DNA of 7,954 nucleotides from Chloroflexia bacterium. Lineage in GTDB: Bacteria; Chloroflexota; Chloroflexia; Thermomicrobiales; UBA6265. Both the position numbers and the translations under genes were made by a program. A model generated the notes under the pieces. It saw only the letters and a list, made by a program, of their open reading frames with translations. It did not search any database and was not told where the DNA came from. Where the stretch lies: the NCBI GenBank assembly GCA_013698285.1, contig JACCVE010000380.1, positions 1-7,954 of the forward strand, read 5' to 3'. The stretch's first letter is position 1, and each line of letters opens with the position of its first letter. Shown here piece after piece: positions 1 through 6,705 of the stretch.

Positions 1-1399
1 TCTCAGTGCCGTAGTAGATGATGGGGGGACGAGGCAGGGTGAACTGGTAGAGCGCGGCCATCTTGAGGAGATCGACATCACCCCGGGCGACCCAGAGGAA
101 GCGGTTCATGTCGTGGTTGTCGAGGAAGGTCGCCAGGGTGAAGCCGGGCGGGAAGTAGGCCAAGTGGCGTTGGGTGAACGTCTCGAAGGCCGATGCCGTC
201 TCCGTCTCGAAGGCGAAGAAGGCCCGCACTTGCTGGAGAAAGAGGAAATCGAGCATGCCATCCATGCGACCAGCGTATGAGCGTTGGAGGGCCGCGGTCT
301 CGACCACCTCTCCCAGGGCGACGCAGTCTGGTCGGATCGCCCGCGTGCGAGCCCGGAACTCGGCCCAGAAGGCATGGGTCGGACCGTGGGCATGGTCCAG
401 CCGGAAACCGTCCACGCCTCGTCGTAGCCAATACTCGGCGGCGGTGAACAAGAAGTCGCGGGCAGATGCGTTGGTCGTGTCGATCTGAGGCAAAGTTCGT
501 AGGCCGAAGTACGAGCGATATTCGTCCGGCCAGGAACGGAAGTTGAACCACTCGCGTGTCGACGCGTCGGGGTCGGTCGTCGCGGAGACGAACGCTGGAT
601 GGCGATCGGAAACATGATTGGCGACGAAGTCCAGAATCACCCGGATGCCGGCCCGGTGCGCGGTAGCGACCAGTTCGACGAGATCGGCTTCCGTCCCCAG
701 GCGCGGTTCGATCGTCAGGTAGTCGGTCGCATCGTAGCCATGGTGCGACGGAGACGGGAAGACCGGGGAGAGCCAGAGACAGTCGATCCCGAGATCGGCG
801 AGAAATGGCAGCTTCTCCGTGACGCCACGGATCGTGCCGCCGTAAAACTCATCGAGCGCATTCGCTGACCGCCATTGTCGACCGTCTCCGGGCGAGAATC
901 TGTCGACGAACACGTTGTAGATCACGGAGCCGGCCAGCCACCCCGGGTCCGCATCATCGTCGACCAGCACCGCAAACGGGGTGGGCCGGCCAGTCCAGGG
1001 GTCGAGGTCGGCCCCGCTCATGGAGCCATCGGCGAGGGTCACCTCGACCTCGTACCGGACGAGGGTGCCCCGGGGAAACCCCGGCAGCATCGCGGTCCAG
1101 CGCTGGGAGTAGGCCCATGCGAGTGTGTCCCACTCGACCGCGTCGAGGTGGAACGCGACGACATCCGTCGAGTCGGACGGCATCGTGTCATTGACTGAGT
1201 AGCGTGCGACGATGCCGCTGACAGCGACGTCCTGCCCGACCATGATGACGATCGTCGTCGGCTGTTCGGGGACGGGACAGGCGGGACTCAGCACGTTGTC
1301 GTGGACCACGCCTGATCGAGTCCCTCGCAGGGCTTCGAGGCGAAGTTCATCGGTCGCCAAGGTGCCGAAGATGAAATCGGAGGTGACGCGGTCAGTCAT
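1..1399 (-). CDS. GH13 alpha-amylase-family enzyme with N-terminal extra domain, 3' end beyond the window
   Basis: This is a glycoside hydrolase of family GH13 (retaining alpha-glucan hydrolase). It is open from the ATG at 1399 to the left edge, giving 466 codons, and the C-terminus is missing. Residues 1-150 form a beta-rich N-terminal region that resembles the N-domain (CBM34/E-set type) of neopullulanases. The catalytic barrel begins near VIYNVFVDRF (159-168). The conserved GH13 regions are present: region I DFVANH (257-262), region II GFRLDHA with nucleophile D335, region III ALGEVVE with acid/base E364, and region IV FLDNHD with D430. The visible part stops just after an IIYYGTE motif. 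Around region V it reads LPQID rather than the MPKLN of neopullulanases. No signal peptide is seen, so it is probably cytoplasmic. The ATG overlaps the TGA of the preceding GH13 gene (TGATG), with GAGG 6 nt upstream, so translation is probably coupled. The exact specificity (alpha-glucosidase, cyclomaltodextrinase or amylase) is not decidable. Confidence 0.93.
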   Translation of the reverse strand, partial: MTDRVTSDFIFGTLATDELRLEALRGTRSGVVHDNVLSPACPVPEQPTTIVIMVGQDVAVSGIVARYSVNDTMPSDSTDVVAFHLDAVEWDTLAWAYSQRWTAMLPGFPRGTLVRYEVEVTLADGSMSGADLDPWTGRPTPFAVLVDDDADPGWLAGSVIYNVFVDRFSPGDGRQWRSANALDEFYGGTIRGVTEKLPFLADLGIDCLWLSPVFPSPSHHGYDATDYLTIEPRLGTEADLVELVATAHRAGIRVILDFVANHVSDRHPAFVSATTDPDASTREWFNFRSWPDEYRSYFGLRTLPQIDTTNASARDFLFTAAEYWLRRGVDGFRLDHAHGPTHAFWAEFRARTRAIRPDCVALGEVVETAALQRSYAGRMDGMLDFLFLQQVRAFFAFETETASAFETFTQRHLAYFPPGFTLATFLDNHDMNRFLWVARGDVDLLKMAALYQFTLPRPPIIYYGTE

Positions 1400-2916
1400 C
1401 AGGTTCCTCGCGAGAGGTCGAGGACGACGCCCGAGCGGGGCGGCATCATCAACCGGAGACGGTCGCCGTCAGAATTCGCCCGTACCGGGCCGTTGACGAC
1501 GAACACCTCTCGCGTCGAGCCGTCAGCGGCCGGGACGATCCCGTCCCGGGCGATGTCGATCTCGCGCGGGACATCGCCAGTGTTGATCGCCGTCAGCAGG
1601 TGGGCATCGCCCAGGCCGCGGAGCGCGGCATAGGTGTCCTCGGCGGCATGGATGCCCCGATAGGTCCCGGTCCGCAACGCCTCGTGGTCCTTGCGGAGGC
1701 CGATCACCGCCTTGAAGAAGCCGTGGAGCCCGGTGTCCCACTGGTCATGGTGGTCCCAGGGGAAGGACTTGCGGACCCAGCGATCCTCGGGCAGGGCGCC
1801 GGTCAGACCGACCTCGTCGCCGTAGTAGACGCAGGGGGCGCCGGGAAAGGTGAACATGAGCAGGGCGGCCAGCTTCAGGGAATCGACATCGCCGGCGGCG
1901 ATGGAGAGGAACCGGGAGGTGTCGTGGCTGTCGAGCAGGTTGAGCTGGGCGAGTTGGATCGGCCACGGGTACAACGCCAGGACCGCGTCGATCTTCTCGG
2001 CGTAGGTTCGCCCGTCGATGCCCGGCCAGGGCGCATAGCCCCGCCCGACCACGGTCTCCTTGACGACCCGGTGGCGACAGGCGAAGGCGATCGCGGCCTC
2101 GGTGAAGGGGTAGTTCATGACCGCGTCGAACTGGTCGCCCCGCAGCCAGGGCCGCGCCTCGTGCCAGATCTCGCCGACGATGTAGCACTCGGGGTCGATC
2201 GCCTTGACCCGGGTACGGAACTCTTCCCAGAAGCCCGGGGTCGTGATCTCCTCCGGCACGTCGAGGCGCCAGCCGTCGATCCCCCTGCGGACCCAGTATT
2301 CTCCGACCCGCATCAGGTATTCGCGGACCATGGCATGGTCGGTGTTGAGTTTCGGCAGGGCGTGGAGGCCAATCCAGGCCTCGTATCCGGGCGGTTCGCC
2401 ATGATCGTAGGCATTGGCCGGGTGAGCAGAGAAGGTGAACCAGTCCACCCAGGGCGACGCGGCGCCGTTCTCGAGGATATCGTTGAACGGGAAGAAGCCC
2501 CGGCTGGCGTGGTTGAAGACGCCGTCGAGGACGACCCGGACACCCCGGGCGTGGCAGGCGGCCAGCATCTCGTCGAAGGCGTCGTTGCCGCCGAGGAGGG
2601 GATCGACCTGGTAGTAGTCATGAGTGTGGTAGCGGTGGTTCGAGGCGGACTGGAAGATCGGGTTGAAGTAGATCGCGGTGATGCCGAGGTCCTGAAGATA
2701 GTCGAGCCGTTCGACGACCCCGAGCAAGTCGCCGCCCTTGTAGCCGTGGGCGGTGGGATCAGAGTCCCACGGTTCGAGGTTCGACGGCTTCTCGACCCGG
2801 TCACTCTTGGCGAAACGGTCGGGGAAGATCTGGTAGAAGACGGCGTGCTTGACCCAATCGGGCGTGACCGGGTCGGCGGCAGACGACACTCCAGGTGACG
2901 ACGAATACTGCTTCAC
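1399..2916 (-). CDS. Neopullulanase/cyclomaltodextrinase-like GH13 enzyme (cytoplasmic)
   Basis: This is a GH13 enzyme expected to hydrolyse alpha-1,4 (possibly also alpha-1,6) links in imported maltodextrins, cyclodextrins or pullulan fragments. The longest frame starts at a GTG at 2970 (523 aa). I prefer the GTG at 2916 (505 aa) because GGAG lies 9 nt upstream and because the 2970 start would fall inside a 15-bp hairpin. In 523-aa numbering, the barrel starts at about residue 40 (VKHAVFYQIFPDRF). Region I is DGVFNH (149-154), region V is LPKLN (205-209, close to the MPKLN mark of the neopullulanase subgroup), region II is GWRLDVPEE with nucleophile D237, region III is GEIWHE with E267, and region IV is LLDSHD with D350. 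A C-terminal beta domain follows from about 435. Members of this subgroup usually carry a roughly 120-aa CBM34-like N-domain that supports dimerisation; it is absent here. There is no signal peptide. It is the fourth gene of the operon and is coupled to the next GH13 gene. Confidence 0.93.
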   Translation of the reverse strand: MKQYSSSPGVSSAADPVTPDWVKHAVFYQIFPDRFAKSDRVEKPSNLEPWDSDPTAHGYKGGDLLGVVERLDYLQDLGITAIYFNPIFQSASNHRYHTHDYYQVDPLLGGNDAFDEMLAACHARGVRVVLDGVFNHASRGFFPFNDILENGAASPWVDWFTFSAHPANAYDHGEPPGYEAWIGLHALPKLNTDHAMVREYLMRVGEYWVRRGIDGWRLDVPEEITTPGFWEEFRTRVKAIDPECYIVGEIWHEARPWLRGDQFDAVMNYPFTEAAIAFACRHRVVKETVVGRGYAPWPGIDGRTYAEKIDAVLALYPWPIQLAQLNLLDSHDTSRFLSIAAGDVDSLKLAALLMFTFPGAPCVYYGDEVGLTGALPEDRWVRKSFPWDHHDQWDTGLHGFFKAVIGLRKDHEALRTGTYRGIHAAEDTYAALRGLGDAHLLTAINTGDVPREIDIARDGIVPAADGSTREVFVVNGPVRANSDGDRLRLMMPPRSGVVLDLSRGT

Positions 2917-2925
2917 GGTGGGTGA

Positions 2926-2929
2926 CTCC
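2926..2929 (-). promoter_or_regulatory. Shine-Dalgarno site deciding the first GH13 start
   Basis: GGAG sits 9 nt before the GTG at 2916. The alternative GTG at 2970 has no purine-rich site before it and lies within the 3' half of a perfect inverted repeat. The residues it would add (MDERSTVGPSAVRLESPT) show no GH13 similarity. This favours 2916. Confidence 0.6.
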
Positions 2930-2944
2930 AGGCGAACAGCGCTG

Positions 2945-2979
2945 GGACCGACCGTGGACCGTTCGTCCACGGTCGGTCC
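2945..2979 (-). promoter_or_regulatory. Strong intercistronic hairpin between malG and the GH13 genes
   Basis: A perfect 15-bp inverted repeat (2945-2959 with 2965-2979) surrounds a 5-nt loop. The RNA arm reads GGACCGACCGTGGAC. No T-run follows in the transcribed direction, so it is not a canonical intrinsic terminator. It lies 52 nt after the malG stop and 29 nt before the preferred GH13 start. Known parallels are intercistronic stem-loops that protect the 3' end of an upstream transcript or lower expression downstream. Here it could separate transporter from hydrolase levels. A protein-binding dyad is the alternative reading. Just upstream, TCGATCGTC occurs twice on the minus strand with a 23-bp period (2992-3000 and 3015-3023). 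Confidence 0.75.
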
Positions 2980-3030
2980 GGGTGCCAGGACGACGATCGA
3001 CGCGGGACTGTCGGGACGATCGAGGACGAG

Positions 3031-3942
3031 CTACCCCTTGACCGATCCCTTCGTCAGGCCCTCGACCAGCAAGCGCTGGGCCAGGAAGAAGATGATCAGG
3101 ATTGGGATCGAGCCTAGCACGGCCGCCGCGCAGAACAGCGTCCACTGGGTGTTGAACTGGGTCGAGAGGGTCCGGACGCCGACCCCGAGCGGGTACTTGT
3201 CCGGGCTAGAAAGGAGGATGGACGTCAAAATGTACTCGTTGTAGGTACCGATGAACGCGAAGATGAATTGGGCGACCAGCATTGGTTGGACCAGGGGCAG
3301 GATGATCGTCCAGAAGATCCGGAACTGGCTGGCACCGTCGAGGGCCGCCGCCTCGTCGAGGTCCTTCGGGATGCTGTCCATGAAGTTGCGCATCAGCCAG
3401 ACGGCGAGCGCACTGCCGCCGAAGCCGAAGATCGCGATCATCCCAATCCGGGAGTTGTACAGTCCAACCAGATCGAGCATCCGGAAGTACGCGGTCACAG
3501 CCAGGGTCGTCGGGAGCGATTGGATGATCAGCAGGGAGAGAATGCCGTATTTGCGGCCCGGGAACCGCATCCGGGAGAACGCATAGCCGGCGAGCGTCGA
3601 GAAGAAGACGACGATGATCGCACTGGACAGGCCGAGGATGAGGCTGTTCCAGACCCACGTCGGGAACTGCCCATCGAGGACGCGACGGTAATTGTCGAAG
3701 GTGAGGACCTCGGGGATGAACGTCGCGCTGTAGAGGCTCGGTCCCCCTCCCTTGAGTGAGTACAGCACGACATACAGGACCGGGAAGAGCATCACGGCGA
3801 TGATGACGTAGAGGATGATCCGGATCAGCCAGGCCTCGACCGTGCGCCGGGTCCGGGCGGACGAGACATACGACGCGGTCTTGAGATCGACGTTCGGGAG
3901 CACTTGGGCGGTGGGCGCCCCGGCGGTGGTCGGCACGCTCAT
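3031..3942 (-). CDS. malG: MalG-like ABC sugar transporter permease
   Basis: This is the inner-membrane permease subunit of a CUT1-type carbohydrate ABC importer, partner of the MalF-like protein encoded just upstream. It is 303 aa from the ATG at 3942. The frame could start at a TTG at 3951, but the Shine-Dalgarno GGAGG abuts that TTG directly, while it lies 9 nt from the ATG. The protein has a cytoplasmic N-terminus (1-35), a first membrane segment at about 37-61, a periplasmic stretch with the FDNYRRVL motif (82-89), then five further hydrophobic segments. The EAA loop that docks the ATPase reads PKDLDEAAALDGA (192-204, E197 to G203). The C-terminus ends in GLTKGSVKG, the usual MalG-type tail. 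Its start is 1 nt after the malF stop (TAACATG), so translation is almost certainly coupled. Which oligosaccharide is carried is inferred only from the neighbouring binding protein and hydrolases. Confidence 0.95.
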   Translation of the reverse strand: MSVPTTAGAPTAQVLPNVDLKTASYVSSARTRRTVEAWLIRIILYVIIAVMLFPVLYVVLYSLKGGGPSLYSATFIPEVLTFDNYRRVLDGQFPTWVWNSLILGLSSAIIVVFFSTLAGYAFSRMRFPGRKYGILSLLIIQSLPTTLAVTAYFRMLDLVGLYNSRIGMIAIFGFGGSALAVWLMRNFMDSIPKDLDEAAALDGASQFRIFWTIILPLVQPMLVAQFIFAFIGTYNEYILTSILLSSPDKYPLGVGVRTLSTQFNTQWTLFCAAAVLGSIPILIIFFLAQRLLVEGLTKGSVKG

Positions 3943-3943
3943 G

Positions 3944-4915
3944 TTAGTCAACCTCCGCGAACGACCGCGTCGTGATCGAACTGACGATGATCAGGACCGC
4001 GATCATGACGAACGTGACGACGCCATAGGCGGCCCCGAGACCATAGTCGCGCAAGATGAAGACGACGTCATAGGCGTAACTGGCGAGCGTGTCCGTCTTA
4101 CCCCAGCTCGCGCCCGGAGCACCGGCCGGGAGCCCGGCGGTGAACAGGATGATGATGCCCGCGTTGTTGATTTGGAACGCCGCCTGGGTGATCAGCAACG
4201 GGACCGTGGCGCTGACGAGGAACGGCACCGTGATGTCTTTGAACCGCGCCCAGGTCCCGGCACCGTCGAGGTCGGCGACCTCGTAGAGGTCGCGCGGGAT
4301 CGATTGCAGGGCGGCGAGCCCGACGGTCATGAAGAACGGGTAGGTGAACCAGAGATTGACGAAGAAGAGCGCGGAGCGTGGTAACAACGAGTCGCCCAGT
4401 TGGGGAATCCACGTCTGGCTGTCGAGCCCGACGGACATCAGAAGCTCGTTGATCGGGCCCTGATTGTTGAAGATACCCGTCCAGACCTGGATGAGGAGGA
4501 TGAACGGCAGGGCCCAGGGGATGATGAGCAAGGTGCGATACAGGTTGCGCTCGGGGATACCTGGGTGGTTCAACATCAGGGCGAGGAACAACCCGAACCC
4601 GACGTTGATCAGGGTGGTGAGGACCATGAAGAGGATGGTGAACCGCAGGACCGGGAGAAACTCGCCGCTCTGCTGAAACAGGTACCGATAGTTGTCGAGT
4701 CCGACGCGATCAAACTCGATGAAATTAAAGAGGCCCCAGTTCGTGAACGAGATGTAGAACGTATACAAGAACGGAATAATGGTGAAGAGGACGGCCGAAA
4801 TGATCACCGGGGCGATGTACCAGTACGGCTTCCACTTCGATTGCAGGGGCGCCCGCGTTGGCTCGGGGGTAGGTGCGCGGGGATCGTCCGAGGGGATCGC
4901 CGAGACCGAGACCAT
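3944..4915 (-). CDS. malF: MalF-like ABC sugar transporter permease
   Basis: This is the first permease subunit of the CUT1 importer, forming the membrane channel with the MalG-like protein. It is 323 aa. A hydrophilic N-terminus (1-28) precedes a first membrane segment at about 31-55 (YWYIAPVIISAVLFTIIPF). The loop motif VGLDNYRYLF (71-80) is typical of the family. Further membrane segments lie at about 90-115, 128-148, 182-202, 231-250 and 292-313. The EAA loop reads PRDLYEVADLDGAG (207-220, E212 to G218). It lacks the large periplasmic P2 domain and extra N-terminal helices of the 514-aa Escherichia coli MalF, like the shorter homologues in many other bacteria. The ATG at 4915 has AGGAGGA upstream with 6 nt between GGAGG and the start. 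The gap to malE is 102 nt and contains hairpins that may affect access to this ribosome binding site. It ends 1 nt before malG. Confidence 0.95.
   Translation of the reverse strand: MVSVSAIPSDDPRAPTPEPTRAPLQSKWKPYWYIAPVIISAVLFTIIPFLYTFYISFTNWGLFNFIEFDRVGLDNYRYLFQQSGEFLPVLRFTILFMVLTTLINVGFGLFLALMLNHPGIPERNLYRTLLIIPWALPFILLIQVWTGIFNNQGPINELLMSVGLDSQTWIPQLGDSLLPRSALFFVNLWFTYPFFMTVGLAALQSIPRDLYEVADLDGAGTWARFKDITVPFLVSATVPLLITQAAFQINNAGIIILFTAGLPAGAPGASWGKTDTLASYAYDVVFILRDYGLGAAYGVVTFVMIAVLIIVSSITTRSFAEVD
3952..3956 (-). promoter_or_regulatory. Shine-Dalgarno site deciding the malG start
   Basis: GGAGG lies inside the last codons of malF, 9 nt before the ATG at 3942. The TTG at 3951 follows it with no spacer and cannot be the start. 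Confidence 0.75.
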
Positions 4916-4918
4916 CGC

Positions 4919-5013
4919 GCTCCTCCTGTCGCCTACGTGCCTGCGGCCAGGAGGAGCACCTTTCGATGCTCCTCCCCGCCGTGGTCATTCTCCGGATGCG
5001 TCCGTGTGACGGA
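4919..5013 (-). promoter_or_regulatory. malE-malF intergenic hairpins with possible alternative pairing to the malF ribosome binding site
   Basis: Two stem-loops lie in the 102-nt gap. A small one follows the malE stop (TCCGT-3 nt-ACGGA, 5001-5013). The main one has a 9-bp stem (4950-4958 with 4967-4975) and an 8-nt loop. No T-run follows either, so neither looks like an intrinsic terminator. The downstream arm of the main hairpin, read on the minus strand from 4957 to 4949 as GCTCCTCCT, is also exactly complementary over 9 nt to the malF Shine-Dalgarno AGGAGGAGC (4927-4919). Two mutually exclusive foldings are therefore possible, one leaving the site free and one covering it. Hairpins after malE are known elsewhere to help keep the binding protein in excess over the permeases. 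The function here is inference. Confidence 0.6.
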
Positions 5014-5017
5014 GACG

Positions 5018-6427
5018 TTATCCCTGGGTGCGCTCGATCGCGGTCTGGATCTGGACAACCGCGTCGTCGAGGTACTGCTGCACCTCCTCGTCGGAGGCGT
5101 TGGGCGGAACGATGGCGTCCATCGCCGCGCCCCACGGGGTCCAGACCTGGCCCATCGCCGCGATGTTCGGCATCGGCTGGCCGAGCTGGATCTGTGCGGC
5201 CCAGGCCGGGATGGTCTCGTCGGCCGCGACCGTCTCGCTCTGCAGGGCGCTGGCCCGGGCCGGCACCTTCTGCTCCGAGGCGAACAGGGCGACCGACGAA
5301 TCGGTTCCGGTCATGAAGTTGACGAAGTCGAGTGCCGCCTCCTGATTCTCGCTGAACGCGCTGACCAGCATGCCCTGCACGCCGATGAACGGCCGCATCG
5401 GCTCGCCGTTTGGTAGGGTAGGCAGCACGGAGACGCCGTAGTTGATCCCGGCGGCGGTCAGCGGGTTCTCGCGCCACGGACCGTTGATCGTCATGGCGAC
5501 CTGGCCCGACTCCATCATGCCCTCGATCACGCCGTGCATGTTGGCCCGGTCGATCACGACATCTGGCATGGGCGGCATCTGCATGTGGTACATGTCGCGG
5601 ATGAACTTGGCCGCCTCGACCCCCTCTGGGGTGTTGAGCCCGATGTCCTCGGTGTTGAAGACGCCGTTCTCGTACTTGAAGATGTACGAGCCGAAGCCCA
5701 TGAAGAAACCGCCCTCGTGATACTGCTCAAGGAGGGGGAACCCAAAGCCGTAGACCTCACCGGATGTGAGTGCCTGGGACATGGTGACCAACTCGTCCCA
5801 CGTCGCCGGCGGAGTTTCCACCAGGTCCCGGTTATAGATCAACGCCACCGACTCCGCGAACAGGGGCGCGGCATAGAGGGGTCCATCGACGCTGGAAAGC
5901 GCCAGCGTCACCGGCAGGAAGTCCTCGATCGACTCGATCGCGCCATCCGGCATCTCAAGGGCGATCTGCTGGAGGGCGAACTCCCCGATCCAGTCGTGCG
6001 CGACCGGGCCGAAGGCGTCCGGTCCCTCGCCGCCGGGGGCGGCGGTCGACATCCGTGGCCGGAAGTCGGCGTCAGGTACCGTCACGATCTCGATCGGGGT
6101 GCCGACCGCTGCCGTGTAGGCGTCGGCGCGGGCCCGCAACTGGGTGAAGGTGTTGGGTCTGCCGGCGTCCTCCGGGCTGGCGCGGGTCCAGAAGACCAGG
6201 CCATCGACCTGGGGTCCCATCGGGGTGTTGCCACCGGGCATCGCGGTCGCGCCACCGGCGGACGGCGTCGAGGCGGGGGTACCCTGGGCGCCCACGAGAC
6301 GGGTGCCGCTCGCGGCGAGTGCGGCGGCACCGGCACCGGCCACGGCACCACGGCGGATGACGTCACGGCGATTTGCCCGGCTCGACAGGCTCCGATTGAT
6401 GATCTCGTCTGAACGCTTCCTGCGCAT
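5018..6427 (-). CDS. malE: MalE-like extracellular sugar-binding protein, Tat-exported
   Basis: This is the solute-binding subunit of a CUT1 ABC importer. It is 469 aa from the ATG at 6427, with GGAGGAG 9 nt upstream; an in-frame GTG at 6460 would place that site inside the gene. The N-terminus is a twin-arginine signal: NRRDVIR (R20, R21), a hydrophobic run GAVAGAGAAALAASG (27-41) and a probable cleavage after LVGA (A47). Residues 50-72 are a Thr/Pro/Ala/Gly-rich linker. Two stretches closely match E. coli maltose-binding protein: ESVALIYNRDLVETPPATW (192-210), and AMTINGPW (311-318) followed by NYGVSVLPTLPNGEPMRPFIGV (329-350). W318 corresponds to a sugar-stacking tryptophan. No cysteine occurs anywhere in the protein, so it has no lipobox and cannot be a diacylglyceryl lipoprotein. 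It precedes the two permease genes, which it should serve. Maltose or maltodextrin is the likely ligand, supported by the GH13 genes but not proven. Confidence 0.95.
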   Translation of the reverse strand: MRRKRSDEIINRSLSSRANRRDVIRRGAVAGAGAAALAASGTRLVGAQGTPASTPSAGGATAMPGGNTPMGPQVDGLVFWTRASPEDAGRPNTFTQLRARADAYTAAVGTPIEIVTVPDADFRPRMSTAAPGGEGPDAFGPVAHDWIGEFALQQIALEMPDGAIESIEDFLPVTLALSSVDGPLYAAPLFAESVALIYNRDLVETPPATWDELVTMSQALTSGEVYGFGFPLLEQYHEGGFFMGFGSYIFKYENGVFNTEDIGLNTPEGVEAAKFIRDMYHMQMPPMPDVVIDRANMHGVIEGMMESGQVAMTINGPWRENPLTAAGINYGVSVLPTLPNGEPMRPFIGVQGMLVSAFSENQEAALDFVNFMTGTDSSVALFASEQKVPARASALQSETVAADETIPAWAAQIQLGQPMPNIAAMGQVWTPWGAAMDAIVPPNASDEEVQQYLDDAVVQIQTAIERTQG

Positions 6428-6436
6428 GGTCGTCAA

Positions 6437-6443
6437 CTCCTCC
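6437..6443 (-). promoter_or_regulatory. Shine-Dalgarno site deciding the malE start
   Basis: GGAGGAG stands 9 nt before the ATG at 6427. It lies within the frame that would begin at the GTG at 6460, which has no comparable site, so the ATG is the better start. Confidence 0.75.
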
Positions 6444-6464
6444 GCAATGGATATGTACACCGGT

Positions 6465-6503
6465 CACGGGCCACCCGTGCCATGGCGGACGGTCTCCGTC
6501 CGC
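6465..6503 (-). other. Structured leader upstream of malE (two hairpins)
   Basis: Two adjacent stem-loops occur 38 nt or more upstream of the malE ATG. One is a perfect 8-bp stem with a 3-nt loop (GCGGACGG 6485-6492 paired with CCGTCCGC 6496-6503). The other is a 6-bp stem with a 3-nt loop (CACGGG 6465-6470 with CCCGTG 6474-6479). They would lie in the 5' untranslated RNA if transcription starts near 6670. No T-run follows, and I recognise no riboswitch class. They may stabilise the leader; GC-rich DNA also yields such stems by chance. Confidence 0.45.
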
Positions 6504-6647
6504 GCTTCCTGCCGCACGTCGCCACGGCCCCGATCCCTTCACCGGTAAGGACCCAGTCGATCCCGTCGCGGTTCGGCGGACCAGGGAGGCGATCGAGCGT
6601 CGGCTCGCGGTCGTTGATCGCGATTTCGTACCACGCGACCGCGGATC

Positions 6648-6705
6648 GCCATCGAGTCTCGTCGATGGCACGTCCCGATGATATCTCATTTAACTGCGAG
6701 ACTCG
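6648..6705 (-). promoter_or_regulatory. Probable promoter/operator region of the mal operon
   Basis: In the 336-base gap between the MFS gene and malE, the only AT-rich patch is at about 6678-6693. On the minus strand it offers a -10-like TATCAT (6683-6678) but no good -35 at 16-18 nt. It is flanked by two 9-bp perfect dyads of the form CGAGnCTCG, at 6653-6661 and 6697-6705, which are 44 bp apart. The 6653 copy partly overlaps a larger inverted repeat, GCCATCGA-6 nt-TCGATGGC (6648-6669). If TATCAT is the -10, one dyad covers the -35 area and the other covers about +10 to +20, a common arrangement for repressor sites. LacI-type regulators often control such operons, but no regulator is in the window and the motif matches no operator I can name. 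Confidence 0.45.

Noticed and set aside
78..615. Two minus-strand frames of 157 and 169 codons within the left-hand GH13 region
   Set aside because: They are out of frame with the continuous GH13 reading frame running from 1399 to the left edge, which carries regions I to IV intact.
1600..2898. 432-codon open frame on the plus strand opposite the first GH13 gene
   Set aside because: It is antisense to an unmistakable GH13 gene with all catalytic motifs; its translation is repetitive Gly/Val/Asp/Glu-rich text typical of the shadow of a high-GC gene.
2992..3023. Two copies of GACGATCGA 23 bp apart after malG
   Set aside because: The repeat is short and contains the palindrome CGATCG, which is frequent in such DNA; not enough to call an operator or repeat element.
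4400..5416. 338-codon plus-strand open frame across malF and malE
   Set aside because: It spans two clear genes and their gap on the opposite strand and shows no recognisable domain; composition artefact.
5534..6412. 292-codon plus-strand open frame opposite malE
   Set aside because: Antisense shadow of the binding protein gene, charged low-complexity translation.
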